Assembly (NCBI GenBank): GCA_018900835.1
Contig: JAHIFQ010000008.1
Coordinates: 1-45,561 of the forward strand
DNA length: 45,561 nucleotides
From: Patescibacteria group bacterium
GTDB lineage: Bacteria; Patescibacteriota; Minisyncoccia; Minisyncoccales; PEYH01
Direction: 5' to 3'
Below are positions 31,238 through 39,278 of the stretch, piece by piece. Each line of letters begins with the position of its first letter. The first letter of the stretch is position 1. A program made the position numbers and the translations under genes. The notes under the pieces are model-generated. The model saw only the letters and a list, made by a program, of their open reading frames with translations. It was not told the DNA's origin and ran no database searches.

Positions 31238-31786
31238 ATGCCAGAGAAAATAAAAGCAACAGTCAAGAAAACAGCGAAAAAAACAATGCCAGCAACCAAG
31301 GTGTTGGTTAAGCAAAAGGCGCCCAAAAAAGCGTTGAAAAAAGAAATCAAGACAGCTGTTTTAGAATTGCCGGTCAAGAAGAATATAGCAGCAGAAAGAT
31401 ACATTGAGGCAGTTGGCAGAAGAAAAACCGCTGTTGCCAGAGCGCGTCTTTTTACAGCAAAAGACAAGATAGAGTTTTTGGTTAATGGAAAGGACTTTAA
31501 AGAATATTTTCGAAGTTCGGAATCGCAAAGGAATGTTTTATCAGCTCTTGAGATGATGAACTGCTTAGATAAGTTTAATATTTCTATTAAGGTTTCTGGA
31601 GGGGGGATTAGCGCGCAATCAGAAGCAGTGAGACACGGCATTTCCCGGGCGCTCATAAAGTTTAATCCTGATTTCAGGAAACGACTCAAAAAAGCGGGAT
31701 TTTTGACCCGCGACCCAAGAATGCGTGAAAGAAAGAAATTTGGTTTAAAGAGAGCAAGGCGCGGACCACAATGGTCAAAGAGATAA
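31238..31786 (+). CDS. rpsI: S9 with a Lys/Ala-rich N-terminal extension
   Basis: Residues about 50-182 are S9: YIEAVGRRKTAVARARLF, SGGGISAQSEAVRHGISRALIKF, RMRERKKFGLKRARRGPQWSKR, with the C-terminal Lys-Arg that touches P-site tRNA. The first 50 residues (ATVKKTAKKTMPATKVLVKQ and so on) form a histone-H1-like KKxA tail. A terminator follows. Together with L23, L22, L15 and RpoA it is one of several proteins here with Lys-rich additions. Confidence 0.94.
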   Translation: MPEKIKATVKKTAKKTMPATKVLVKQKAPKKALKKEIKTAVLELPVKKNIAAERYIEAVGRRKTAVARARLFTAKDKIEFLVNGKDFKEYFRSSESQRNVLSALEMMNCLDKFNISIKVSGGGISAQSEAVRHGISRALIKFNPDFRKRLKKAGFLTRDPRMRERKKFGLKRARRGPQWSKR

Positions 31787-31808
31787 AATATAATAAAAAC
31801 AAAACCAC

Positions 31809-31835
31809 AAAACCGTCATTTAGGCGGTTTTTGGA
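31809..31835. terminator. Bidirectional terminator between rpsI and the PEGA gene
   Basis: AAAACCG (31809-31815) pairs with CGGTTTT (31825-31831), A-run on the left and T-run on the right. It separates two convergent genes. Confidence 0.7.
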
Positions 31836-31841
31836 TATTTT

Positions 31842-33335
31842 TTACTTTATAATATTGTCGCTTGAAAAGAGGTTATTATTGCTTAAAATAAAGAGCTTGT
31901 TTGAGAGCCAGAATATTGTTGGGTTCGGAAAAGCTGTCAACTCAATTAAGTTCGGCTTCTGGCGATTGTCAATTTCCGTAATCTTCACTGATTCATTGAT
32001 GCGGAATATCAAATAATGGTTGTTCAGCCAATTTAAGTTTGTGATTTCTTGTGAAGAGCTATAAAGCAATATTTTTTCCTCTTTGGCTCTTTGTGGTTGG
32101 CTTTTTTCTTCCTCAAGATAATAGAGCCATATTTGGTTGCCAGTATTAATAGCGATTTTTTTCATATCTTCGGAAAAACTAATTTGTTTTGCTGAATCAA
32201 AAATTTTTTCCAAAATGCGTTTTTCATGGTCGAGATGATAAAGCCCCTCATCCTCTTTTAGGAAAATATCTGACAAGCTATTGGACAAAATCTGGTAATT
32301 AGCAGTTGGCTTTATAGTTATTGGTTTTACATTTAATATCTCTGTAAGCGATATTTTGTCCCTATTAATTGTTCCTTTATAAATAACGCCTGATTCGCTT
32401 AGCCAGATGATATAATTATTAATAATCGCATAAGCCAAAACATTCTGTTTTAATGATGGGTCTGAAAAATCAAGCACAGTTTCCTCCCCATTGCCCCTGA
32501 TAATAAAAATCGAGAACAGGGGACTGATAGCATTAGTGGCGCTACTGGTTTTTGTTGAGGTGGCTGTCGGGGCATATGAAATAAAAAATATCTCTTCGGA
32601 ATTATTGGGGTTAAAGCTGATATTTTTAATTTTCTTATCTACATCAATTACAAAGAGCCCTTTATCAGGAGATGGTTCTGCTGTTAAATATTGTTTTTCT
32701 CCTTTTTTATCAAGTTCAACTAAAATCTTCTTAGAATCGCTTGACCAGATAATATTTGTTGGTTTTGCGCCAGAAATTTTTTTGGTTGTTAGCGAACCAT
32801 TGCCTGATTCAAGGATTTGTAAGTCGTTTTCAGCCAGTATTTGCTTTTGTTCTTGATTTTGGAAATCAAAAGAAGAGAGTGACCACCCATTATCAGTCAT
32901 AATTTCTATAATCGCTTTTTTCTCGTCTGGCGCAGGGGAAAGGGCTTTGATATCTTTTAATGCAAGATTAAATAAAGGATTCTTTGGAAAAAGAACGATA
33001 TTTTTTGCTTCTGTAACTATTTTTTCCCCTACGCTAAGCTCTTTTTCCCAAGAATAATAATCGCTTTTTTGGATTGAAATTTTGTAGTTTTTTGGCAAAA
33101 GTCCAGCCATCAGCACTGTGTCAAAAAAGAAACTTGTTTTTTTATACGGTTTGTCATCAATATATACCATAACTCCGGGTGGTGAAATTTTAAAGAAAAG
33201 TCCGCCTGTTTGGACAATCCTTATATTATCAAAATCAAAACGATACCCAGAAGCGTATAAAATGACAATCGGCGTGATTATGATAAACAGTGCGCAGATT
33301 GATAGAAATAAGATTTTTTTAAAGCGCTTAGTCAT
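31842..33335 (-). CDS. PEGA-domain membrane-anchored protein with propeller-like part
   Basis: The 497-residue protein has a membrane helix at about residues 8-28 (LFLSICALFIIITPIVILY). A PEGA-like domain follows at 45-100 (SPPGVMVYIDDKPYKKTS...GLLPKNYKISIQKSDY). The long rest has repeating strand patterns with WSSDSKKILVE, a TolB/beta-propeller type, such as IIWSSDSKK and ISFSEDMKKIAIN. It is probably anchored in the membrane with the bulk outside, perhaps binding peptidoglycan or polysaccharide; the function is unknown. It is the only protein gene on the minus strand apart from rpmB. A TATACT box lies about 25 bp upstream on its strand, without a clear -35. Confidence 0.7.
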   Translation of the reverse strand: MTKRFKKILFLSICALFIIITPIVILYASGYRFDFDNIRIVQTGGLFFKISPPGVMVYIDDKPYKKTSFFFDTVLMAGLLPKNYKISIQKSDYYSWEKELSVGEKIVTEAKNIVLFPKNPLFNLALKDIKALSPAPDEKKAIIEIMTDNGWSLSSFDFQNQEQKQILAENDLQILESGNGSLTTKKISGAKPTNIIWSSDSKKILVELDKKGEKQYLTAEPSPDKGLFVIDVDKKIKNISFNPNNSEEIFFISYAPTATSTKTSSATNAISPLFSIFIIRGNGEETVLDFSDPSLKQNVLAYAIINNYIIWLSESGVIYKGTINRDKISLTEILNVKPITIKPTANYQILSNSLSDIFLKEDEGLYHLDHEKRILEKIFDSAKQISFSEDMKKIAINTGNQIWLYYLEEEKSQPQRAKEEKILLYSSSQEITNLNWLNNHYLIFRINESVKITEIDNRQKPNLIELTAFPNPTIFWLSNKLFILSNNNLFSSDNIIK

Positions 33336-33447
33336 TTTTATGAGTGTTTATTAGTATAAATACAAGCAGGCGTTGATTAATGTCTATTCTAACATAACCA
33401 TTCCCAACTTGCTAATTTTTTGTTTTGAGGGTAAGATAAAAATATCC

Positions 33448-34728
33448 ATGGCAGAGCAATTCATAATCAACGGCGGAAAACGGTTGAAAGGAACGATAGA
33501 AGCGAGGGGCGCCAAAAACGCCTGTTTTCCTATTTTGGCTGCCACCCTGCTCACCAATGAAGAGTGTATTATAGATAATATCCCTTTGATTGAGGATGTT
33601 TTTTGTTTAATAGAGATAATCAAGAGTTTAGGCAAAGAAGTAGAATGGATTAAAAAGAGGACACTGCGCATTACACAGAAATCCCCATTGGACGCGAAAA
33701 AAATTAATCAAAAATTGGTTTCTAAATTAAGGGGTTCTGTTTTGCTTTTAGGACCCTTGTTGGCTCGATGCAAAACAATAAGATTCGCCCAGCCCGGGGG
33801 TTGTGTTATTGGAGCAAGACCAATTTCAACCCACTTAGATGCTTTTTCCCAATTAGGCGTAGACATAGGGGAAGAAGTGACAGAACAGGCAGAATATTTC
33901 CGTTTAGAAATTAAAAATAAGTCGGCGGATGAGATAATCCTCAACGAGTTTAGCGTAACAGCCACTGAAAATGCGCTTCTTTTTGCCAGCGCTCTTCCAA
34001 AGAAAACCATAATCAAAGCAGCGGATTGTGATTATAGCACACAGGAATTGGTCAAGTTTTTAAATAAAATGGGCGCGAAGATTAAGGCGTTTGGTTCTCA
34101 TAATTTTTCAGTTGTTGGTAGAAAGAAGCTTTCAGGGGCAAAGCATAAAATTTTAAACGACCCGATAGAGGCGGGAACCTTTATTTTAATGGCAGCAGCC
34201 ACAAGGAGTGATATTATTGTTAAAAATGTAGAGATTTCATACTTGGAATTCCCATTAAAGCGATTAAGGGACTTTGGCTTGCCAATAGAGATTATTGGTA
34301 AAGATAAGGTTAGGGTAAAACAATGGGCAAGTTTTAGAATGGAAAAAGTTCAGGCAATGCCTTTCCCCGGCATACCAACAGACCTTTTGCCATTGTTCGG
34401 TGTTTTGGCAACACAGGCCGAGGGAACAACCTTACTGCACGACCCTTTATATGATGGTAGATTAAGGTATTTAAATGAACTGAATAAAATGGGGGCGCAG
34501 ATAATTTTTGCTGACCCGCATCGGGCTATTATTAATGGACCCACGACCCTTCGGGGCGTGACTGTTGATTCGCCTGATTTGAGAGGAGGAGCGTCATTGA
34601 TAGTCGGAGCATTGCTTGCAAAAGGAGAAACAGTTATAAATAATATCTATCAGATAGATAGAGGGTATGAAAGAATTGAGGAAAGATTGCAGAAGTTAGG
34701 CGCAGACATTAGAAGAGTGCAAAGTTAG
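33448..34728 (+). CDS. murA: UDP-N-acetylglucosamine 1-carboxyvinyltransferase
   Basis: The 426-residue enzyme makes the first committed step of peptidoglycan synthesis. It starts MAEQFIINGGKRLKGTIEARGAKNA (here Lys23-Asn24 as substrate contacts); upstream in-frame ATG 33373 is rejected because this ATG gives the family start. The catalytic loop PGGCVIGARP has Cys119, the residue attacked by fosfomycin. The C-terminal DLRGGASLIVGALLA and GYERIEERLQKLGADIRR motifs are intact. It lies divergent from the PEGA gene across about 110 bp. Confidence 0.96.
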   Translation: MAEQFIINGGKRLKGTIEARGAKNACFPILAATLLTNEECIIDNIPLIEDVFCLIEIIKSLGKEVEWIKKRTLRITQKSPLDAKKINQKLVSKLRGSVLLLGPLLARCKTIRFAQPGGCVIGARPISTHLDAFSQLGVDIGEEVTEQAEYFRLEIKNKSADEIILNEFSVTATENALLFASALPKKTIIKAADCDYSTQELVKFLNKMGAKIKAFGSHNFSVVGRKKLSGAKHKILNDPIEAGTFILMAAATRSDIIVKNVEISYLEFPLKRLRDFGLPIEIIGKDKVRVKQWASFRMEKVQAMPFPGIPTDLLPLFGVLATQAEGTTLLHDPLYDGRLRYLNELNKMGAQIIFADPHRAIINGPTTLRGVTVDSPDLRGGASLIVGALLAKGETVINNIYQIDRGYERIEERLQKLGADIRRVQS

Positions 34729-34730
34729 TT

Positions 34731-34840
34731 TAATTTTTAATTTCCAATTTTGAATTTTGATTAAATTTTGAATGATTGAACTTTTAATTCAAAATTAAGT
34801 AATTGGAAATTGATTCAGAATTCAAAATTAAAAATTAGTT
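34731..34840. repeat. AT-rich inverted and direct repeats before mreB
   Basis: AATTTCCAATT near 34738 is matched by AATTGGAAATT near 34800, and GAATTTTGATT / AATTCAAAATT units lie between and after them. The spacer contains no gene. It may terminate murA or simply be expanded short-repeat DNA of the type seen elsewhere. Confidence 0.55.
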
Positions 34841-34843
34841 TAC

Positions 34844-35851
34844 ATGTTTATACGAAAAATTGGAATTGATTTAGGAACTTGTAATTCATTAGTATTTATC
34901 CCAAAGAAAGGGGTTGTTTTGACAGAGCCATCTGTTGTCGCAGTTGATGTGAGTGAGAATAAAATTTTAGCTGTTGGCCAAGCGGCAAAGGAAATGACAG
35001 GGAGAACTCCAGAAAATATAACAGTTTTTCGTCCGCTTAAAGATGGGGTTATTGCTGATTTCCGGATAACCGAAGCAATGTTGAAATATTTTATTACGAA
35101 AGTTAAGCCCAAATACCAGTTCATAAAACCAGACCTAATAATATCTGTGCCAGCAGGAATCACTTCAACTGAAAAGAGGGCAGTGATTGAGGCCGCTGTT
35201 TTAGCAGGAGCTAAAAACGCTTATATTGCCAAAGAGCCGATTCTGGCAGCCATAGGAGCAGGAATTCCGATTCATACCTGTTCTGGTCATATGATTGTTG
35301 ATATAGGCGGAGGAACGACCGAAGTAGCGGTGATATCTTTGGGCGGGATTGTGACATTTAATTCTATTAGGATGGCTGGGGACAAAATGAATGTTGCAGT
35401 AAGCGAATATATTAAAAAGAAGCATAATCTGGCAGTTGGAGAACAGACAGCAGAAGATGTAAAAATAAAAGTTGGGACAGCAGTGCCAGAAGAAAAAGAG
35501 AGATTTATAGAAATCAGGGGCAGAGATTTGGTTTCAGGACTGCCAAGGAGCATCAAGGTTTCTTCAAACGAAGTGAGTGAAGCAATTCAAGATGTTTTAG
35601 AAGAAATAATTTTGGCAATCAAATCAGTTTTACGCGACACTCCGCCCGAACTGGCTTCTGATATTATGGATAAAGGCATGGTGCTTTCCGGAGGAGGAGG
35701 ACTGTTAAGAAATCTTGACCAATTAATAGCCAAAGCAACAGGCGTGCCTTGTTTTTTGGCAGATGAGGCTTTCTTTTGTGTGGCAAAGGGAACAGGGGTA
35801 GTATTAGAGAATCTTGATGTTTATAAGCGGAGCATAATGAGCAAAAAATAG
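34844..35851 (+). CDS. mreB: MreB-family rod-shape protein, paralogue 1
   Basis: The 335-residue actin-like ATPase has phosphate loop 1 IGIDLGTCNS (7-15), EPSVVAVD, phosphate loop 2 VDIGGGTTEVAVISLGGIV and the adenosine motif MVLSGGGGLLRNLDQLIA. MreB filaments guide lateral wall synthesis. A Cys stands where MreB usually has Ala/Thr in DLGTxN. A second mreB lies at 40544. mreC, mreD and rodA are not next to it. holB follows after 5 bp. Confidence 0.92.
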   Translation: MFIRKIGIDLGTCNSLVFIPKKGVVLTEPSVVAVDVSENKILAVGQAAKEMTGRTPENITVFRPLKDGVIADFRITEAMLKYFITKVKPKYQFIKPDLIISVPAGITSTEKRAVIEAAVLAGAKNAYIAKEPILAAIGAGIPIHTCSGHMIVDIGGGTTEVAVISLGGIVTFNSIRMAGDKMNVAVSEYIKKKHNLAVGEQTAEDVKIKVGTAVPEEKERFIEIRGRDLVSGLPRSIKVSSNEVSEAIQDVLEEIILAIKSVLRDTPPELASDIMDKGMVLSGGGGLLRNLDQLIAKATGVPCFLADEAFFCVAKGTGVVLENLDVYKRSIMSKK

Positions 35852-35856
35852 TTTTT

Positions 35857-36825
35857 ATGATAATAGGGCACAATAAACAATGGGAATTTTTAAGTAGATG
35901 TATTCAAAACGATAGGGTGGCTCATGCCTATTTATTTTATGGGCCTTTGAATATAGGGAAAAGGACTATTGCGATGGAATTTATTAAGTTATTAAATTGC
36001 CGTAATCCTAATATTGAGCCGTGCGGAAAATGTGAGAGTTGTGAAAGATTTGAAAATGGTATTCCTTCCAGTTTATTTTTTTTGAAACCAGAACCGCCAG
36101 AAAACAGCGAGGCAGAAGATGAAGGCAAGAATTTGGCGATACGGGTTGAGAGAATTTTTCAGTTAAAATTAGGGCTATCTCTTTCATCTGCATACGCAGG
36201 TTATAAAGTGGCGATTATAGATGATTCAGACGCAATGACTTATGATGCGCAGGGAGCGCTTTTAAAAATATTAGAAGAACCGAAAGGCAAGACAGTGATA
36301 ATTTTAATCGCAGAACAGCCAGACAAGCTTTTACAAACAATTGTTTCAAGATGCCAGTTAATAAGATTTGATTTGCTCCAGCAGAAGCGCATAGAAGAAT
36401 CGCTTATAAAGAATAATGCTTCTGCGAAGTTGGCTAAAGAAATTTCTTGGTTATCGTTTGGCAGGCCAGGGTTGGCGATGGAGTATTACAAAAATCCAGA
36501 AACAGCTGAACTGCAAAAAAAGCGGATAACTGATATTGTGAAGCTTTTAAGCGCGCCGTTGAGTTCCCGCTTCAAGTATGCCGAGGCGCTTTCTAAAGAC
36601 ACTAAAGAAATGTATTTTGCGCTGGATATATGGCTAAGTTTTTTCAGAGAGCTTTTATTAGAGAGCTTGGGGAAAGAAAAAAACATTTTTATGCCTGCCA
36701 AATGCAATTATTCAAAGACAAAGATAAGAAGCATTATCGGGCTTATTGAAAAAATAGGATTTGTTATTAAAACCACTAACACGAATCCAAGATTAGCAAT
36801 GGAAGTCCTGCTTATGAAAATATAA
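35857..36825 (+). CDS. holB: DNA polymerase III delta' -type clamp-loader subunit
   Basis: The 322-residue AAA+ protein starts GHNKQWEFLSRCIQNDRVAHAYLF, has a degenerate P-loop GPLNIGKRT (29-37), a four-Cys zinc module (C48, C56, C59, C62), the DDSDAMTYDAQGALLKILEEP box and VSRCQ (SRC motif). This fits delta' of the beta-clamp loader. Compared with E. coli the P-loop and zinc module are better kept. It has no obvious SD. It shares a likely operon with mreB 1, an unusual pair. Confidence 0.85.
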   Translation: MIIGHNKQWEFLSRCIQNDRVAHAYLFYGPLNIGKRTIAMEFIKLLNCRNPNIEPCGKCESCERFENGIPSSLFFLKPEPPENSEAEDEGKNLAIRVERIFQLKLGLSLSSAYAGYKVAIIDDSDAMTYDAQGALLKILEEPKGKTVIILIAEQPDKLLQTIVSRCQLIRFDLLQQKRIEESLIKNNASAKLAKEISWLSFGRPGLAMEYYKNPETAELQKKRITDIVKLLSAPLSSRFKYAEALSKDTKEMYFALDIWLSFFRELLLESLGKEKNIFMPAKCNYSKTKIRSIIGLIEKIGFVIKTTNTNPRLAMEVLLMKI

Positions 36826-36831
36826 TAATCA

Positions 36832-36880
36832 ACCCGCCTCAGGCGGACGAGCAATCAATAATTAATAATCAATCATTAAT
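36832..36880. repeat. CCCGCC palindrome plus short tandem repeats
   Basis: ACCCGCC-TCA-GGCGGAC (36832-36847) is followed by GAGCAATCAATAATTAATAA and further AATCAAT-type units. The same two-part element, diverged, precedes the glycosyltransferase at 21048-21120. Confidence 0.65.
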
Positions 36881-36921
36881 AACTATGCATAAACAAAGCA
36901 TTGAGAAAATAAGAAAAGGAC

Positions 36922-36949
36922 TTGACAAGGTTTTTGAATTTGCTAAACT
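36922..36949 (+). promoter_or_regulatory. Promoter of the NYN gene
   Basis: TTGACA (36922-36927), 16-bp spacer, and TAAACT (36944-36949). The start near 36956 gives a leader of about 45 nt that contains the hairpin at 36965-36992. Confidence 0.6.
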
Positions 36950-36964
36950 TAATACATTAACCCC

Positions 36965-36992
36965 CCCTCCGACATCTTTTGATCTCGGAGGG
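36965..36992 (+). promoter_or_regulatory. Hairpin covering the NYN ribosome binding site
   Basis: CCCTCCGA (36965-36972) pairs over 8 bp with TCGGAGGG (36985-36992), with a further inner ATC/GAT step and a TTTT loop. Its 3' arm contains GGAGG, 9-10 nt before the ATG at 37001, and TTTGTTTT follows. The structure would hide the SD (translational control), and with the T-rich tail might also terminate early. Confidence 0.65.
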
Positions 36993-37000
36993 TTTGTTTT

Positions 37001-37537
37001 ATGAACGAAAGGATTTTCCTTATTATTGATGGCAGTAATTTTTATCATCGCTTGAAAGAGTTAGAATTGAAGAATTTGTTGAATTTTGATTATGGGCGGT
37101 TTAGTCAATTTTTGACAGGGAAAAGAGAATTAGTGCGTAAGAGCTATTATATCGGAGCGATTCGCACGGAGAGCAATAATCCAAAGAGTTATAAGCTATG
37201 GAGAAATCAGAGAATTCTGATAGGCCGACTCAAGAAACAAGGTTTTGAAATGGGCATGGGGCATATGTTGAAAACAGATGTTTATCATGAGAAAGGCGTT
37301 GATGTTTTAATGGCAGTTGATTTATTGATTGGAGCTTATGAAAATACTTATGACACAGCTATTCTCATTACTTCTGATACTGATCTTTTACCTGCCATAG
37401 AAAAAGTTAGATCTATGGGCAAGAAAATAGAGTATATAGGATCTTCTATTAAGCCGTCTCTGGCTCTGGTGGCAAATTCTGATATAAGGAGATTATTAAT
37501 AAAAGAGGAATTAGAGCAATTTATTAAATCTGTGTAG
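37001..37537 (+). CDS. NYN-domain (PIN-like) nuclease, LabA/DUF88 type
   Basis: The 178-residue protein has the NYN fold: IIDGSNFY (Asp10 as first acidic residue), KGVDVLMAVDLLIGAY (Asp101, Asp107) and ILITSDTDLLPAIEKV (Asp126, Asp128), the acid residues of PIN/FEN-like RNases. The family includes LabA/Limkain-type proteins that cut or bind RNA. Its targets are unknown. It has its own promoter and an SD hidden in a hairpin, so its expression is probably kept low. A 39-codon frame (36885-37004) overlaps its start but lies over the promoter and is not called. Confidence 0.85.
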   Translation: MNERIFLIIDGSNFYHRLKELELKNLLNFDYGRFSQFLTGKRELVRKSYYIGAIRTESNNPKSYKLWRNQRILIGRLKKQGFEMGMGHMLKTDVYHEKGVDVLMAVDLLIGAYENTYDTAILITSDTDLLPAIEKVRSMGKKIEYIGSSIKPSLALVANSDIRRLLIKEELEQFIKSV

Positions 37538-37554
37538 ATGTTTGACATCTACAC
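37532..37554. repeat. 9-bp inverted repeat at the NYN stop
   Basis: GTGTAGATG (37532-37540), loop TTTGA, CATCTACAC (37546-37554). It spans the NYN stop codon (37535-37537). There is no T-run, so it could be an operator for frr or a protective 3' hairpin. Its loop contains part of a TTGACA. Confidence 0.6.
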
Positions 37555-37592
37555 CATCCACACGAAAACACTTAATTTATTAGATTAAAAAT

Positions 37593-38147
37593 ATGTATAA
37601 ACAAATTATTGAAAATGTTAAAAAAGAGCTTGATAAACTGGTGGATTTTTTTAAGAGAGAAATGCAGCAAGTTCGTTCTGGCACTGCTAGTCCGGTTTTG
37701 GTTGAAGATATAGTGGTTGATTGCTTTGGGTCTAAATTGCCGATTAAGCAATTGGCGAGCATTTCTTGCCCAGAGCCAAGGCAGATTTTGATTCAGCCAT
37801 GGACCAATGAATATTTGGGGGCTATTGAAAAAGCGCTCCAGCAGGCGGACTTGGGCACTTCTCCTGTGGTTGACGGAAGGGCTATCAGGATTAGTTTACC
37901 ACCACTCACCGGAGAGTTTCGCGAAAAACTTATTCAGCAAATTTCCCAGAAAGCAGAGGAATCATATCAGACATTAAGAAGGTGGCGGGATGATGCTTGG
38001 AAAGAAATCCAAAATAAATTCAATCAAAAAGAGATTTCAGAAGATGACAAATTCAAGGCAAAGGATGAGCTTCAGGAAGTAATAGATGAATACCATAAAA
38101 AAATAGAAGAGATTAGGGAACATAAAAAGAAAGAGATATTAGAATAA
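37593..38147 (+). CDS. frr: Ribosome recycling factor
   Basis: The 184-residue L-shaped protein has VKKELDKLVDFFKREMQQVRSGTASPVL, LPIKQLASISCPEPRQILIQPW and DGRAIRISLPPLTGEFREKL. Its three-helix tail has DDAWKEIQNKF. With EF-G it splits ribosomes after termination. Length typical (185). rseP follows after 3 bp, as frr and envelope genes often cluster. Confidence 0.95.
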   Translation: MYKQIIENVKKELDKLVDFFKREMQQVRSGTASPVLVEDIVVDCFGSKLPIKQLASISCPEPRQILIQPWTNEYLGAIEKALQQADLGTSPVVDGRAIRISLPPLTGEFREKLIQQISQKAEESYQTLRRWRDDAWKEIQNKFNQKEISEDDKFKAKDELQEVIDEYHKKIEEIREHKKKEILE

Positions 38148-38150
38148 TAT

Positions 38151-39278
38151 ATGTTATTAGTCATAATTGTTTTTCTTCTTATTTTCAGCTTTGTAATTCT
38201 TGCTCACGAATTTGGGCATTTTATAGTTGCTAGAAAATCAGGAGTTAGGATTGATGAATTCGGAATCGGCTATCCTCCAAGAATTTGGGGCAAGAAGATA
38301 AGGGGCGTCACATACTCTATTAATTGGATCCCTTTTGGTGGATTTGTAAAGATATATGGAGAAAATTCCGAGAAGGAAACGCTGAAGGATTCTGATAGTT
38401 TTTGCTCTAAGTCGCCAAAAATCAAGGCAGGAATACTTTTAGCTGGTATCGGAGCTAATTTGTTTGTTGCAATTATTTTCTTTTATTTCCTTTTAGGATT
38501 TCATAATTTTCAAACATTTCAGAGCCAATTCTTTGATTATCAATTTCCTTTTGGTCAGCAAAATGATTATCCAATGATTTCAGAGGTCTTAGACGGTTCG
38601 CCAGCCCAAGAAGCAGGCATAAATGAATTTGATGTGGTTATTGCAGGAAATGAAGAGTATTTTTCTAATTCAGATGAACTTATTAATTTTATTGACCAAA
38701 ATAGAGGAGAAGAAATTACGCTTTATCTCGCAAACGCCCATAATCCAAACGAAGAAAAAATAGTCAAACTCGTGCCGAGAATTGACCCTCCAGAGAATAG
38801 CGGAGCTATCGGAGTGATGTTAGGAGATGTGAGTCGTCTTTCATACCAAGGTATTCCCAATAAGGCATTTTCAGGAGTGTTGCATACGCTGAATCTTGGA
38901 CATTTTACATTCAGCGCGCTTGGACATTTAATAAAAATTTCTATAGTTGAGGGTGATATAAGGCCGCTTTCTACTTCATTTTCAGGCCCAGTAGGCATTT
39001 TGGCATTTACCAAATTAAGTATGGCTGGCGGGGTCTGGCAATTATTCTATTTTATAGCAGCCATTTCTCTTGGTTTGGCAGTGATAAATATTTTGCCGAT
39101 TCCGGCTGCTGATGGCGGAAGGTTGGTATTCGTGATTTATGAAGCCATTTTCAAAAAGAGAGCGCCCGCAAGAGTCGAGCGGGCAGTAAATGCTTTTGGA
39201 ATGTTTTTTCTATTAGCGCTATTCCTTATAATTACCATTAAAGACATAATACAATTTAAAGATATATTAATAAAATGA
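38151..39278 (+). CDS. rseP: RIP metalloprotease RseP-like (M50 with PDZ)
   Basis: The 375-residue membrane protease has HEFGH at 19-23 in TM1, GYPPRIWG and PFGGFVKIYGE, a single PDZ domain (about 140-220: SEVLDGSPAQEAGINEFDVVIAGN), FSGPVGI and the second motif NILPIPAADGG with the third zinc ligand. It cuts membrane-bound regulators within the bilayer. One PDZ domain is present where E. coli RseP has two. Its stop overlaps proS by 4 bp. Confidence 0.9.
   Translation: MLLVIIVFLLIFSFVILAHEFGHFIVARKSGVRIDEFGIGYPPRIWGKKIRGVTYSINWIPFGGFVKIYGENSEKETLKDSDSFCSKSPKIKAGILLAGIGANLFVAIIFFYFLLGFHNFQTFQSQFFDYQFPFGQQNDYPMISEVLDGSPAQEAGINEFDVVIAGNEEYFSNSDELINFIDQNRGEEITLYLANAHNPNEEKIVKLVPRIDPPENSGAIGVMLGDVSRLSYQGIPNKAFSGVLHTLNLGHFTFSALGHLIKISIVEGDIRPLSTSFSGPVGILAFTKLSMAGGVWQLFYFIAAISLGLAVINILPIPAADGGRLVFVIYEAIFKKRAPARVERAVNAFGMFFLLALFLIITIKDIIQFKDILIK

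Noticed and set aside
36885-37004. 39-codon frame whose TGA overlaps the NYN start
   Set aside because: The promoter for the NYN gene lies inside it, its C-terminal part is just the translated hairpin, and it has no SD. Possible upstream peptide, but not supported enough to call.
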